Positions 42,484 to 52,759 of a stretch of 64,000 nt of DNA are shown here, piece by piece. How positions within the stretch are numbered: position 1 is the stretch's first letter; each line of letters begins with the position of its first letter. The translations under genes and the position numbers were made by a program. A model generated the notes under the pieces. The model was not told the DNA's origin. It saw only the letters and a program-made list of their open reading frames with translations, and made no database searches. Source of the DNA: an uncultured Gammaproteobacteria bacterium. Lineage in GTDB: Bacteria > Pseudomonadota > Gammaproteobacteria > Pseudomonadales > Pseudohongiellaceae. Where the stretch lies: NCBI GenBank assembly GCA_913060495.1, contig CAJXRP010000007.1:1-64000 (forward strand). Reading direction: 5' to 3'.

Positions 42484-43800
42484 ATGCATGATATGTTTTT
42501 CCTGACCATTATATGGTCAGGAGTCTATCTCTCACATTTCCTAGCAGCTAGAACTAAGCTGACCCCCGTGCTGTATTTTCTGGCCTTCGGCTCAACGATG
42601 GTCAACATGGGTGTGTTGCCACAAGAGAGCACGGAATTTATTCGCGGGTTCTCGGAAATTGGCATTATCCTGATCATGTTTGCTCTTGGCTTCGAGGAGG
42701 ATACGCAGCGTTTCATAAAGGGCATTAAGCGCAGTTGGGGTATTGCTCTATTCGGTGCCTTAGCGCCGTTCGTAGCAGCCTACTCGATTAGTTTCTATTT
42801 CTGGCAGGACGCCAAGCTAGCGCTTATGTGCGGTCTCGCCATGACCGCTACTGCCGTGTCACTCACGATGGTCTCCCTTAAGAGTGAGAAGCTGCAGGGC
42901 ACAGCCGCTGCCACGGGGATAATGACCTCAGCTATCCTCGATGACATCGCTTCACTTGTGGCTGTTGCGATTCTGGTTCCGCTGGCTACCGGTGAATCGG
43001 ATATCTCCGCTCTCAGCATCCTAGGGGTTATTGGCAAGGCTATAGCCTTCTTCTTTTTCATTGTCATGCTGGAAGTATTGATATTCCCCCACGATAGTAA
43101 GTTAAGCCTATTTCATAAGATTCCAATCCTGCGCAATTTTGGGGTGAAACATTTCATCTCTTTCGGAGATGGCAGTCAATCCGCGTTGGCGGTGTTACTC
43201 ATTGCCCTGGTAATTAGCATGATTGCCTTCGAGTTTGGCTTCCATCCGGCCGTGGGTGCGTATATGGCGGGCCTAATCGTCAAGCAGGACTATTTCAGGG
43301 TGCGGGATACTTCTGAAGTTGAACCCTCTACAGTAGATCGTTATACCCAAACCCGGGAGGTCGTAGACAGCGTAGCCTTTTCATGGATAGGACCGGTTTT
43401 TTTCGTCGAGTTAGGAACTAAGATAGTCCTGGACCCCAGCATTCTCGTTAACGTCATTCCCCAAGTTATCGCGCTTACAGTTGCTATCTTTGTGGTGCAA
43501 ATATTATCCGCCGCATTGGCTGCTCGATTTACCGGGAACTACGCCTGGCACGAGAGCATATTGATCGGGCTGGGGATGTTGGGTCGCGCTGAACTGGCAT
43601 TTGTAGTTATGGATATAGGCTATGTGCAGAATTCGATTCTCACTACCGATGCCTTCTACACGCTGATGGTTACCGCGTTCATGTTGAATGTGGCTGTGCC
43701 CATTTCAATTAAGTTATGGAAGCCGTATTTCGAGGGTAGCAAGAGTTTGAAGATATCCCTCGGTGGGAAGCTGCATAGCCTCTCTAAGGAGCTGCACTAG
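42484..43800 (+). CDS. CPA2 family cation:proton antiporter
   Basis: 438 residues and about 12 membrane helices. AILDDIASLVAVAILVPLA holds the paired aspartates (DD) of the ion site, and FGFHPAVGAYMAGLIV and MLGRAELAFVVMDIGY are typical CPA2 (Kef/NapA-like) segments. There is no C-terminal RCK domain, so it resembles Na+/H+ exchangers more than the K+ efflux Kef proteins. It is co-transcribed with the double Usp gene, which suggests a role in pH or sodium balance during oxygen limitation (inference). A strong bidirectional terminator follows. Confidence 0.87.
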   Translation: MHDMFFLTIIWSGVYLSHFLAARTKLTPVLYFLAFGSTMVNMGVLPQESTEFIRGFSEIGIILIMFALGFEEDTQRFIKGIKRSWGIALFGALAPFVAAYSISFYFWQDAKLALMCGLAMTATAVSLTMVSLKSEKLQGTAAATGIMTSAILDDIASLVAVAILVPLATGESDISALSILGVIGKAIAFFFFIVMLEVLIFPHDSKLSLFHKIPILRNFGVKHFISFGDGSQSALAVLLIALVISMIAFEFGFHPAVGAYMAGLIVKQDYFRVRDTSEVEPSTVDRYTQTREVVDSVAFSWIGPVFFVELGTKIVLDPSILVNVIPQVIALTVAIFVVQILSAALAARFTGNYAWHESILIGLGMLGRAELAFVVMDIGYVQNSILTTDAFYTLMVTAFMLNVAVPISIKLWKPYFEGSKSLKISLGGKLHSLSKELH

Positions 43801-43832
43801 ATTGATTTAGAGAGGAGTGGGAAGCCAGAACA

Positions 43833-43865
43833 AAAAAAGGGAAGAGCAATGCTCTTCCCTTTTTT
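43833..43865. terminator. Bidirectional terminator
   Basis: AAAAAAGGGAAGAGC (43833-43847), loop AAT, GCTCTTCCCTTTTTT (43851-43865). The stem is perfect with an A-run on one side and a T-run on the other, so it can stop transcription from both the antiporter (+) and nhaB (-). Confidence 0.92.
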
Positions 43866-43904
43866 GTGCGCATCTCGATTGATGCGTATTCCTGAGAGAC
43901 TTTA

Positions 43905-45413
43905 TCAGAGCCAGTTGTACATGATGATGCCAGCGACCGAAGTACAGACTAGAAAGTACGGTAGCGCCATATAGACCATGCGTCCGTAGCCTAATCGAAT
44001 GCGTGGTGCTATCGACGACATAAGTAGGAACAAGAATGCAGCCTGGCCATTTGGAGTGGACATGCTTGGGATACCGGTTCCCATAACCACGGCGACCGAC
44101 TGAGCTTCGAAAATCTCTCTGCTCATTAAGCCCTGCTCCATCAACGGTGTGATCTGATTCATGTAGATCGTTGCGACAAACACGTTGTCACTGATGGCAG
44201 ATAAGAAGCCGTTGGTGAGGAATACCATGAAGACTTGCTGGCTACCCTCCATCTCCAACACCCAGTTCATAACTGGAGTGAACATCGCCTGGCTATTGAT
44301 CATAGCGACGATGACATAGAACACGACTAGCAGTGATGCGAAAGGAAGTCCTTCCGTAAAAGCCTGCCCGATTGAATGTTCGTCGGTAACGCCTATCATC
44401 GAGGAAGCGAGGATGATTACGGCTAGTCCGATAAGTCCGATCTCGGCAAGGTGAAGAGATAGGGCAATAATCATTAGGATCGCGACTACAAGCTGAAAGT
44501 AGATTACCAGGGTGTCTCCTCTGGTGGCTTTCGCTTGTATCTTCGCGTCTTCATCGGCCAAAATTTGTCTTACGGCGTCTGGTAGTGCTGCGCCATAGCC
44601 AAACCATCCTAGCTTCTCTAGTACGAAGCAGGTAAACACACCTGCAACAAGTGTAGGCATCGTAGCGGGCCCAACCATTGTGGCGAATGTAACGAAATCC
44701 CATTCGGCCGCGCTGCCGATAACGATATTCTCTGGCTCACCAACTAGAGTACATACACCACCGATCGCGGTGCCGATCGCGCCATGCATTAGAAGCCCGC
44801 GCAAGAATGCGCGAAAATCGTCGAGGTCTTCCCTGTGCAATTCGTTGATGTGCCCATCTTCGGAATCTGGGGCGTCGCTATAACCTACCTTCGACACCAC
44901 CTTTTCATAGACATCATAGAAGGCGGTGGCAATGGCTATGAGTACCGCCAAAATAGTTAGTGCATCGAGAAAGGCTGAAAGTATGGCGACCACTATGATG
45001 GTCGTTACATTCATCACTACGCGAGACTTGATGCCTAGCAGAACCTTGTTAATGAACTTAAACAGCATCTCTCTAAGGAAATGCACACCGGCTACCATGA
45101 AGATAACCAGAAGAATCACCGGCAAACCATGCTCAACCTCTTCGTAAACATGATGGGAGTCGGTGAGTTGCATCGCCAGTACTTGCAAGGCTAGCAAGCC
45201 GCCGGGCTGAAGAGGGAAGCATTTCAGAGACATAGCGAGCGTGAAGATAAACTCGAACAGGATTATCCATGAGGTAACTAGGTGTCCGAGAGTGAAGTAA
45301 AAAACAACATTCATTACCAGAGCGGCCAAAACGGCTTTCTTGTACCAAAGAGGGGTGTGACCCAGGAACATCGCCATTGGCGAGTCGGGGTAGTGGTGAG
45401 CTGCTGATGACAT
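43905..45413 (-). CDS. nhaB: Na+/H+ antiporter NhaB
   Basis: 502 residues, close to the length of E. coli NhaB, and hydrophobic over its full length. SAFLDALTILAVLIAIATAF, GEPENIVIGSAAEWDF and NVFVATIYMNQ are the recognisable ion-pathway segments of NhaB; the closest other families (ArsB, CitT) are less likely. It exchanges cytoplasmic Na+ for external protons at the inner membrane and helps keep a low internal sodium in saline medium. It is convergent with the CPA2 antiporter, so two antiporters lie within 4 kb. Confidence 0.93.
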   Translation of the reverse strand: MSSAAHHYPDSPMAMFLGHTPLWYKKAVLAALVMNVVFYFTLGHLVTSWIILFEFIFTLAMSLKCFPLQPGGLLALQVLAMQLTDSHHVYEEVEHGLPVILLVIFMVAGVHFLREMLFKFINKVLLGIKSRVVMNVTTIIVVAILSAFLDALTILAVLIAIATAFYDVYEKVVSKVGYSDAPDSEDGHINELHREDLDDFRAFLRGLLMHGAIGTAIGGVCTLVGEPENIVIGSAAEWDFVTFATMVGPATMPTLVAGVFTCFVLEKLGWFGYGAALPDAVRQILADEDAKIQAKATRGDTLVIYFQLVVAILMIIALSLHLAEIGLIGLAVIILASSMIGVTDEHSIGQAFTEGLPFASLLVVFYVIVAMINSQAMFTPVMNWVLEMEGSQQVFMVFLTNGFLSAISDNVFVATIYMNQITPLMEQGLMSREIFEAQSVAVVMGTGIPSMSTPNGQAAFLFLLMSSIAPRIRLGYGRMVYMALPYFLVCTSVAGIIMYNWL

Positions 45414-45500
45414 CTAGTGCTTCCTTATTATTATCGGTTATTCGAATATCCGAGGCGAGACCCGGTCAAATATACTGCTATTAGGGGCTGTTGACCAAAT

Positions 45501-46940
45501 TTATTCTGCGCTCAGGAACTTATCGATCTTATCGGCGACCAACCTTCCTTCGTCGATAGCACGAACCACCAGTGATTGTCCGCGGCGGCAATCGCCTGCG
45601 GCAAACACCTTCGCCGTGGAAGTTTGAAAATCGCGGTATTCTGCCTTGTAGTTGGAGCGCCCATCGAGTTCTAGGCCTAAGGATTCACTAAGATAGTGTT
45701 CCGGCCCTAAGAAGCCCATGGATAGTAGGATTAGGTCTGCTTCCCAGAATTGCTCACTGCCGGGAACTTCGGTGAATTTATCATCGACATTCACTGTCTT
45801 GATGCCCTTCAGCTTTCCATCGGCATCGCGAACGATCTCTTTGCCCGAGACTGAGTATACCCGTGGATCCTGACCAAACTTCTCGGCAGCTTCCTGATGG
45901 CCATAGTCTACGCGGTAGATTTTAGGCCAAAGAGGCCAGGGGTTATTGTCTGCTCGATCGAGAGGAGGAATCGGCATGATCTCGAAATTCACTAATGACT
46001 CGCAGCCATGTCGCAGGGAAGTGCCGATACAGTCAGTGCCGGTATCGCCGCCACCGATGACAATGACTTTCTTGCCCTTCGCGCTTAGATAGCCGTTATC
46101 TTCTAGATTCGAATCCAGCAGGCTCTTGGTGTTCTTGTGCAAGAACTCCATCGCCAGATGGATGCCATTGCCTTCTCGATTTGGGATGTTGAGGTCGCGG
46201 GCGGTGGTTGCACCGGTCGCTAGCAACACAGCATCGTTGTCATTCATTAACTGTTCAACGGCAACACCATTCTCACCGCTGCCGCCCACGTCGGCGTTGA
46301 CTACGAAGTTTATACCTTCTTCTTTAAGCAGGGTCACGCGACGGTCGACGACGCCCTTATCTAACTTCATATTAGGGATACCATACATCAGCAGTCCGCC
46401 AATACGGTCGTCTCTCTCATAAACAGTTACATTGTGCCCGGCAAGGTTGAGCTGCGCCGCGGCAGCTAGTCCCGCAGGGCCTGAACCGATGATCGCTACT
46501 TTCTTATCGCTGCGCTGCTGTGGAGGGTTCGCTACTATCCAGCCGTTTTCGAAACCTTTATCCGCTATCGCGCACTCGATGTTCTTGATGGTTACTGCTG
46601 GCTCATTGACGCCGAGGACACAGGCCCCTTCGCAAGGAGCTGGACAAACACGTCCGGTGAATTCTGGGAAGTTATTGGTTTTGTGTAAACGATCTAGCGC
46701 TTCTTTCCAGCGATTCTTGTAGATCAGATCGTTCCATTCAGGAATGAGGTTGTAGACCGGGCAGCCTTCTTCGGATTGGCAGAAGGGAACACCACAATCC
46801 ATGCAGCGAGCACCTTGATTGTTCAGGAGTTCTTCGTTGTGGCTTGTATAAATTTCCTCATAGTCCAGCAGTCGGTCCATCGCATTGCGATAAGGCTCAG
46901 TCTGGCGAGTAAATTCCTTAAATCCTGTTGGCTTTCCCAT
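45501..46940 (-). CDS. gltD: Glutamate synthase small (beta) subunit
   Basis: 479 residues. The N-terminal iron-sulfur region has [20 protein letters not shown] and [15 protein letters not shown]. The FAD motif is [15 protein letters not shown], the NADPH motif is [13 protein letters not shown], and the C-terminus has [15 protein letters not shown]. GltD takes electrons from NADPH and passes them through FAD and two [4Fe-4S] clusters to GltB for glutamate synthesis. It lies 79 bases after gltB, in the same operon. Confidence 0.96.
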   Translation of the reverse strand: MGKPTGFKEFTRQTEPYRNAMDRLLDYEEIYTSHNEELLNNQGARCMDCGVPFCQSEEGCPVYNLIPEWNDLIYKNRWKEALDRLHKTNNFPEFTGRVCPAPCEGACVLGVNEPAVTIKNIECAIADKGFENGWIVANPPQQRSDKKVAIIGSGPAGLAAAAQLNLAGHNVTVYERDDRIGGLLMYGIPNMKLDKGVVDRRVTLLKEEGINFVVNADVGGSGENGVAVEQLMNDNDAVLLATGATTARDLNIPNREGNGIHLAMEFLHKNTKSLLDSNLEDNGYLSAKGKKVIVIGGGDTGTDCIGTSLRHGCESLVNFEIMPIPPLDRADNNPWPLWPKIYRVDYGHQEAAEKFGQDPRVYSVSGKEIVRDADGKLKGIKTVNVDDKFTEVPGSEQFWEADLILLSMGFLGPEHYLSESLGLELDGRSNYKAEYRDFQTSTAKVFAAGDCRRGQSLVVRAIDEGRLVADKIDKFLSAE

Positions 46941-47019
46941 TTAGCTATCTACCTTTCTACTAACCTTCTGCGCCGGCTGTGTGGTTGCCAGCTTCAATCT
47001 ATTTGTTGTTTACAGGTAT

Positions 47020-50000
47020 TTAGACAGCGTTGTCTAAAACCCGCTTGTAATCAGTTGGCATGACCTTAGCGAAATGCTTTAGGTTTTGCTCCCAATCATC
47101 GAGGATATTCTTCGCTACCGGCGAATCGGTATACAAGAAATGCTTCTTGATCATCGCTTTCAATTCTAGGATATCGTCGATGGAGGCGAGTGGTTCGATC
47201 TCGAAGGTGCCGGTATTGCACTGCTTCGGGAAATCGCCTTCTGGATCCCAGACATAGGCGATACCACCGCTCATGCCGGCGCCGAAATTTCTGCCAGTCT
47301 TACCTAAGATCACGATGCGCCCGCCAGTCATGTATTCACAGCCATGATCACCGATGCCTTCGACGACAGCTACAGCGCCACTATTTCTCACGGCGAATCG
47401 CTCAGCGACGATGCCTCGGAAATAGGCTTCACCTGCGGTTGCGCCATACAGGTTTACGTTGCCTGCGATAACGCTTTCTTCAGCTTTGAAGCTGGAATTC
47501 TTTGGCGGATATACGATGATCTTGCCGCCGGAGAGGCCCTTGCCGACATAATCGTTAGCATCGCCTTCCACTGTTAGGGTAATACCCTTCGCAAGCCAAG
47601 CACCTAAGCTCTGCCCAGCGGAACCATTTAACTTAATATTGATGGTGTCTTCGGGCAGCATGGCTTCTTTCCAGCGCTTTGCCACCTCATTTGACAACAT
47701 GGTGCCAACAACACGGTTTGTGTTGATGATTTCAGTCTCAATATCGACCTTGTCGCCGGTCTCCAGCGCTAATCTGGATAGACGAATTAATTCGTTATCC
47801 AGCGCCATATCGAGGCCGTGGTCCTGTTCCATCGTCTTATAGAACTCAGTGCCCTCAAAGACGACCTTAGCCGGCTGCAGCATGTTGCTGAGATCCAGGC
47901 CATCCGCCTTCCAATGATTTATAGCATCGTCGGTCTTCAGTAAGTCGACGCGACCTACCATTTCGTTCACTGTGCGAAAGCCTAGCTCGGCCATGATGCT
48001 GCGCATATCTTCAGCAACCATGAACAAGTAGTTCACTACATGCTCTGGTTTGCCTTTAAATTTGGCCCGCAGCTCGGGATCTTGAGTCGCGATTCCGACT
48101 GGGCAGGTATTCAGATGGCATTTGCGCATCATGATGCAGCCTAGAGTGATCAACGGCGCAGTGGCGAATCCGAATTCTTCCGCACCTAGTAATGCGGCCA
48201 TAGCGATGTCGCGTCCGGTCTTCAACTGACCATCTGTCTGCAGAGTGACACGAGAGCGCAAATTGTTCATAACAAGCGTCTGGTGGGTTTCGGCAACGCC
48301 CAATTCCCAAGGCAGGCCAGCATGCTTAATAGAAGTTAAAGGAGATGCGCCGGTACCGCCGTCGTGTCCTGCAATGACGAGGTGATCGGTCTTCGCTTTG
48401 GTTACACCCGCGGCGATCGTGCCAACGCCAACTTCGGCAACGAGCTTCACGCTAATACGCGCTTCGCGATTTGCATTCTTCAAGTCGTGAATTAGCTGAG
48501 CAATATCTTCTATCGAATAAATATCGTGATGAGGAGGAGGACTGATCAGTCCCACGCCGGGAGTAGAGTGACGAATACGTGCGATCTGTTCATCTACTTT
48601 TCCGCCAGGAAGTTCTCCGCCTTCACCCGGCTTGGCACCCTGCGCGATCTTAATTTGCAGTTCATCGGCATTAGTTAGATACCATGCTGTAACGCCAAAT
48701 CTTCCCGAAGCAACTTGCTTGATAGCCGAGCGCTTCGAATCGCCATTGGGTAGAATTTTAAAACGTTCTGGATCTTCACCACCTTCACCAGTATTTGATT
48801 TGCCGCCGATGCGGTTCATCGCAATAGCCAGTGATTCATGGCTCTCTTGTGAGATAGAACCGAAGCTCATCGCGCCCGTTGCGAATCGCTTTACGATCTC
48901 GCTAACCGGCTCGACTTCACTGATGGGGATTGGTTCGACTGAGTCTGTGTTGAAATCCAGCAGGCCTCTAAAAGTACAGCGTCGAGTCGCATCTTCGTTC
49001 GAATGTTTTGCGAAAGCTGCATAGGCTTCGGAACTGTTGGTACGTGCCGCGACTTGTAAGTTCCCAATCGTTTTCGGGTTCCACATGTGGGCATCGCCAC
49101 CGGAGCGCCAATGAAAATCGCCTGGGTTGGGAAGCACCGGAATACGGTCGCTGTCTCGCTTTGGAAAACCAATGGCGTGGCGACGTCTCTTTTCTTGTAT
49201 TAGCACATCAAAATTGACGCCCTGCACGCGGGAAGCTGTGCCGGTGAAGCAGCGATCGACGACTTCGTCTGCCAATCCAACCGCTTCAAATATTTGCGCA
49301 CCCTTATAGGAATGAAGAGTAGAGATACCCATCTTCGCCATGACCTTGAGCATGCCTTTTCCGACGCCTTTCTTGTAACCGGCAACTAATGCATCTTCGT
49401 CGGCGAACAGCGCACCAAGAAACCCTTCTTGCTGTGCTTGCCACAGGGCTTCGAAAGCTAGGTAGGGATTAATTGCATCTGCGCCATAGCTCGTAAGCAG
49501 GCAATGATGATGCACTTCTCTTGCTTCGCCAGTCTCAAGGATCAGACCAATCTGAGTTCGCTTGCGCGCCTTGATCAAGTGTTGGTGTACAGCACCACAA
49601 GCAACGAGGGCGCTAAGAGGAATACGTGCAGCAGACGTGAGGCGGTCCGATAGAATGACGAAAGCAAAGCCTTCATCAATTGCAGCTTCGGCCTCGAAGC
49701 AGATTCGGTCCATGGCATTCGTGAAGCCATTTTCCTCAGCACCGTCGAATGTTATATCGATTAGCTGCGTTTTCATGCCGCGATAGTCCATGTCCCTGAT
49801 ATCAGTCAGTTGCTGATTAGAAAGAATAGGATGATCGAGGCTGAGTCGATGGGCTTGCTCAGGTGTGGTCTGCAACAAGTTGCCTTCTGGGCCGATGAAA
49901 CAGCGCAGTGACATAACAATCTCTTCGCGAATCGAATCGATTGGCGGGTTTGTCACTTGGGCAAACAGTTGTTTGAAATAATCGTAGATCATACGCGGCT

Positions 50001-51567
50001 TGTCAGAGAGACAAGCAAGTGCGGAATCATTTCCCATTGAGCCCAATGGGTCGCGCGCCTCAGTTACTAGAGGCATTAGCATGAACTGCATGGTTTCTGT
50101 GGTGTAACCAAAGGCCTGCATACGCTGCGTGATGTTTTCGCTATCTAAGGAATGCGCGGCGCTACCACTTGCAAGGTGATCAAGTGTAATTTTTTGTTCA
50201 CTAAGCCATTCGCCGTAAGGTCTCTTGCCAGCAATCGTAAGCTTAACTTCTTCGTCTGGTATCAGGCGGCCTTCTTCGAAGTCCAATAGAAACATTTTGC
50301 CCGGTTGCAGACGACCCTTAAGTTTTACGTTCGCAGGATCGACCTGAACCACACCAACTTCCGACGCCATAATGACTTTGTCGTCATGGGTAACATAGTA
50401 GCGGCTAGGACGCAGACCGTTTCGGTCTAGAACGGCACCTATATAATGACCGTCAGAGAAAACGATAGAAGCAGGGCCATCCCAAGGCTCCATTAGAGCT
50501 GAATGGTACTCGTAGAAATCTTTCTTAACAGGATCCATGTTGACGTCTGACTGCCAGGCTTCTGGAATCATCATCATCACTGAAGCAGGAAGTGATCTTC
50601 CCGACATGAGCATGAATTCCAGTACCGCATCGAAGCTGCCTGAATCGGAACAATCTGCGTCGATGACCGGGAATATGGTGTTTAGTTTGTCACCAAAAAC
50701 ATCTGTCTTGGCTTTGCCCTGTCGTGCCACCATTGCGTTCACGTTGCCACGCAAGGTGTTGATCTCACCGTTATGGCTCATGAAACGATTTGGCTGCGCT
50801 CTATCCCATGAAGGGAAGGTATTGGTACTGAAGCGCGAGTGCACCATCGCCATATGGGTTTCGAAATCGGGATTTGTTAGGTCGCCATAAAAAGGAAACA
50901 GCTGACCGGGCGTAAGCATGCCCTTGTAAACGATGACTTTGGTGGACAGGCTGCAGGCATAAACTTGCTTCGCTTCGCTGAGCGATGTGTCTTGTCGCAG
51001 ACGGTGTGTAAAGCGCTTGCGAATAACGTAGAGCTTTCTTTCAAACTGCTCCTGGTCGAGGCTAGTATCGCTGGAGATGTAGAGCTGTTCGATTCGTGGC
51101 TGTGCCGTCAGTGCAGCTGGCCCTACATCGGCACCCTTGGCGTCGATGGGTACCTCTCTCCAACCTACGAGGGTCTGACCTTCTTCGGCGATAATCTCAT
51201 TAATTGCCTGGCGGCAGATGTCTCTTTCTTCTTTTATCTGCGGCAGGAATATATTACCCACTGCGAACTGACCTGCATCAGGCAAGTCGGTATCGAATTC
51301 GGTTTTTGCTACCTTGTGAAAGAAGCTATTCGGCAGCGCCATTAAGATTCCAGCGCCATCGCCGGTATTCGCTTCGAAGCCACAGCCACCGCGGTGATCC
51401 ATGCGGGAGTTGAGGTGATAGGCGTCTAGCATTATCTGATGGCTGGGCTGGCCTTTGATATTTGCAACGAATCCAACTCCACAGGAGTCTTTTTCCTGGG
51501 ATGGATCATAGAGTCCTGTTTTTTCAGGATATCCGAACTTTAAAGGGATTCGATTTTCGTTGCTCAT
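47020..51567 (-). CDS. gltB: Glutamate synthase large (alpha) subunit
   Basis: 1,515 residues from ATG at 51567; a TTG two codons upstream is unlikely. A propeptide of about 28 residues ends before the catalytic C29 (KDSC-GVGFV), the nucleophile of the class II glutaminase domain. The synthase domain binds FMN and the [3Fe-4S] cluster through LGCIMMRKCHLNTCPVGIAT. The C-terminal GXGXG domain begins near LNGSAGQSLGAWLAKG. GltB releases ammonia from glutamine and uses it to aminate 2-oxoglutarate, giving two glutamates. It is the first gene of gltBD. Confidence 0.97.
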   Translation of the reverse strand: MSNENRIPLKFGYPEKTGLYDPSQEKDSCGVGFVANIKGQPSHQIMLDAYHLNSRMDHRGGCGFEANTGDGAGILMALPNSFFHKVAKTEFDTDLPDAGQFAVGNIFLPQIKEERDICRQAINEIIAEEGQTLVGWREVPIDAKGADVGPAALTAQPRIEQLYISSDTSLDQEQFERKLYVIRKRFTHRLRQDTSLSEAKQVYACSLSTKVIVYKGMLTPGQLFPFYGDLTNPDFETHMAMVHSRFSTNTFPSWDRAQPNRFMSHNGEINTLRGNVNAMVARQGKAKTDVFGDKLNTIFPVIDADCSDSGSFDAVLEFMLMSGRSLPASVMMMIPEAWQSDVNMDPVKKDFYEYHSALMEPWDGPASIVFSDGHYIGAVLDRNGLRPSRYYVTHDDKVIMASEVGVVQVDPANVKLKGRLQPGKMFLLDFEEGRLIPDEEVKLTIAGKRPYGEWLSEQKITLDHLASGSAAHSLDSENITQRMQAFGYTTETMQFMLMPLVTEARDPLGSMGNDSALACLSDKPRMIYDYFKQLFAQVTNPPIDSIREEIVMSLRCFIGPEGNLLQTTPEQAHRLSLDHPILSNQQLTDIRDMDYRGMKTQLIDITFDGAEENGFTNAMDRICFEAEAAIDEGFAFVILSDRLTSAARIPLSALVACGAVHQHLIKARKRTQIGLILETGEAREVHHHCLLTSYGADAINPYLAFEALWQAQQEGFLGALFADEDALVAGYKKGVGKGMLKVMAKMGISTLHSYKGAQIFEAVGLADEVVDRCFTGTASRVQGVNFDVLIQEKRRRHAIGFPKRDSDRIPVLPNPGDFHWRSGGDAHMWNPKTIGNLQVAARTNSSEAYAAFAKHSNEDATRRCTFRGLLDFNTDSVEPIPISEVEPVSEIVKRFATGAMSFGSISQESHESLAIAMNRIGGKSNTGEGGEDPERFKILPNGDSKRSAIKQVASGRFGVTAWYLTNADELQIKIAQGAKPGEGGELPGGKVDEQIARIRHSTPGVGLISPPPHHDIYSIEDIAQLIHDLKNANREARISVKLVAEVGVGTIAAGVTKAKTDHLVIAGHDGGTGASPLTSIKHAGLPWELGVAETHQTLVMNNLRSRVTLQTDGQLKTGRDIAMAALLGAEEFGFATAPLITLGCIMMRKCHLNTCPVGIATQDPELRAKFKGKPEHVVNYLFMVAEDMRSIMAELGFRTVNEMVGRVDLLKTDDAINHWKADGLDLSNMLQPAKVVFEGTEFYKTMEQDHGLDMALDNELIRLSRLALETGDKVDIETEIINTNRVVGTMLSNEVAKRWKEAMLPEDTINIKLNGSAGQSLGAWLAKGITLTVEGDANDYVGKGLSGGKIIVYPPKNSSFKAEESVIAGNVNLYGATAGEAYFRGIVAERFAVRNSGAVAVVEGIGDHGCEYMTGGRIVILGKTGRNFGAGMSGGIAYVWDPEGDFPKQCNTGTFEIEPLASIDDILELKAMIKKHFLYTDSPVAKNILDDWEQNLKHFAKVMPTDYKRVLDNAV

Positions 51568-51573
51568 GGTCAA

Positions 51574-52169
51574 TAGTTTCTCGTGCAGTAATCGCTATTT
51601 GTTTCTTTTCTTGTTCCGCAGCTCTATCCCCCATCGAGACAGGGTCTCTCGGGTCGGAACATACTATTCTGCTGAATTGGTCTAGATAGGGCCTGACTAT
51701 TCAATCAGTTCCCCTTTGTGCGAGTAGCTGCGCAATGCCTGAGCGCTGCAGAAAGGGCCGAACACAATACCATTGCATCAGAATATGTCAAGATCGGCGG
51801 GGCTCTGACTTTGATCAATCTGGCAACATGTTGTCGTAAATATAAAGAGGCTGATCCTACTTTAATAACCGCAAAACTACGCGGCTGAGATTGCTAAGAA
51901 AGAGGTCGGTTGTTGCCCATTTTAGTGAACACGGGAGATCTGTTTGCTAATGCTTGGTAATTCCACTGAAGGCTGATGAGAAATCCGCTGAAACGACCAA
52001 AATACATGCGGTTCACGGGTTTCGGTTGCTTGATAAAAAGCAGAAGGTGATTTACTCTAGCCGACGCTAAGTACCTAATAAGAAAAACAAATATTGCGAA
52101 TAGTTCTCATTTAGATTTAATAATTGAAAATCAGAATTCCTGTCCACATCACGGAGGCGAATGTAAATC
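51574..52169. other. 596-bp divergent intergenic region between gltB and the hydroxylase operon
   Basis: No gene is seen. It must contain the gltB promoter (-) and the hydroxylase promoter (+). An AT-rich stretch at about 52080-52135 could hold the latter. TTGATCAAT near 51812 looks like half of an FNR site but lacks the second arm. At the right end GGAGG (52153-52157) is followed by ATGTAA at 52161-52166, a start codon directly followed by a stop. Confidence 0.5.
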
Positions 52170-52754
52170 GTGAATCCAAAACTAACCCGTAGACGCTTTA
52201 TCAAAGGTGTAATTGCCTCTGGTGCAGCTGCCACTTCAACCACAATCTGGTACACGGCCAATGGCCAATCACGTCCAGCAGGTGCTGTTGAACGCATGAT
52301 CAGAATTAATATTAACGGCCAGATGCGCAACGTAGACGTAGCGCCCCAGGAAACACTGGCATCTACCCTTCGTTACAAGCTTGGCCTAACCGGCACAAAG
52401 CTGGGATGTAATCGCGGCGAATGTGGCGCGTGCACCGTTCTTGTTAACGATATCCCAAGTTATGCCTGTTCGGTATTGACGCACTCAGTTAAGAACATGC
52501 GCGTCGAATCTGTAGAGGGTCTGGAGTCGGCTAATGGCGATCTTCACCCAGTGCAGCAGGCATTCGTGGATGAGCTTTCTCCACAGTGCGGTTACTGCAC
52601 ACCAGGTCAGGTTATGTCCGCTGTAGGTTTACTGCGTTCTAACCCAAATCCAACAAGAGAAGAAGCACGACAAGGTATGGCAGGTAACATATGCCGCTGT
52701 GGTTCTTATGATTCTTACCTTAACGGCGTCATGCGCGCAGCACAAATAGGATAA
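52170..52754 (+). CDS. Molybdenum hydroxylase [2Fe-2S] subunit with Tat signal (PaoA-like)
   Basis: 194 residues from GTG at 52170. LTRRRFIKG is a twin-arginine signal, so the complex is exported folded. The plant-ferredoxin domain binds one cluster through C80, C85, C88 and C100 (GCNRGECGACTV, YAC), and the helical domain binds the second through C140, C143, C175 and C177 (QCGYCTPGQ, ICRCGSY). These transfer electrons from the molybdenum centre to FAD. The same layout is seen in E. coli PaoA and in CoxS/IorA proteins. The ribosome-binding site GGAGG is 12 bases from GTG, unusually far, with an ATG-TAA mini-ORF between. The next gene is five bases away. Confidence 0.92.
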   Translation: MNPKLTRRRFIKGVIASGAAATSTTIWYTANGQSRPAGAVERMIRININGQMRNVDVAPQETLASTLRYKLGLTGTKLGCNRGECGACTVLVNDIPSYACSVLTHSVKNMRVESVEGLESANGDLHPVQQAFVDELSPQCGYCTPGQVMSAVGLLRSNPNPTREEARQGMAGNICRCGSYDSYLNGVMRAAQIG

Positions 52755-52759
52755 TCAAC

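Noticed and set aside
51805-51825. TTGATCAAT near gltB as a possible FNR site
   Set aside because: The second half-site does not match (ATCTGG instead of ATCAA at the right spacing), and the position relative to either promoter is unknown.
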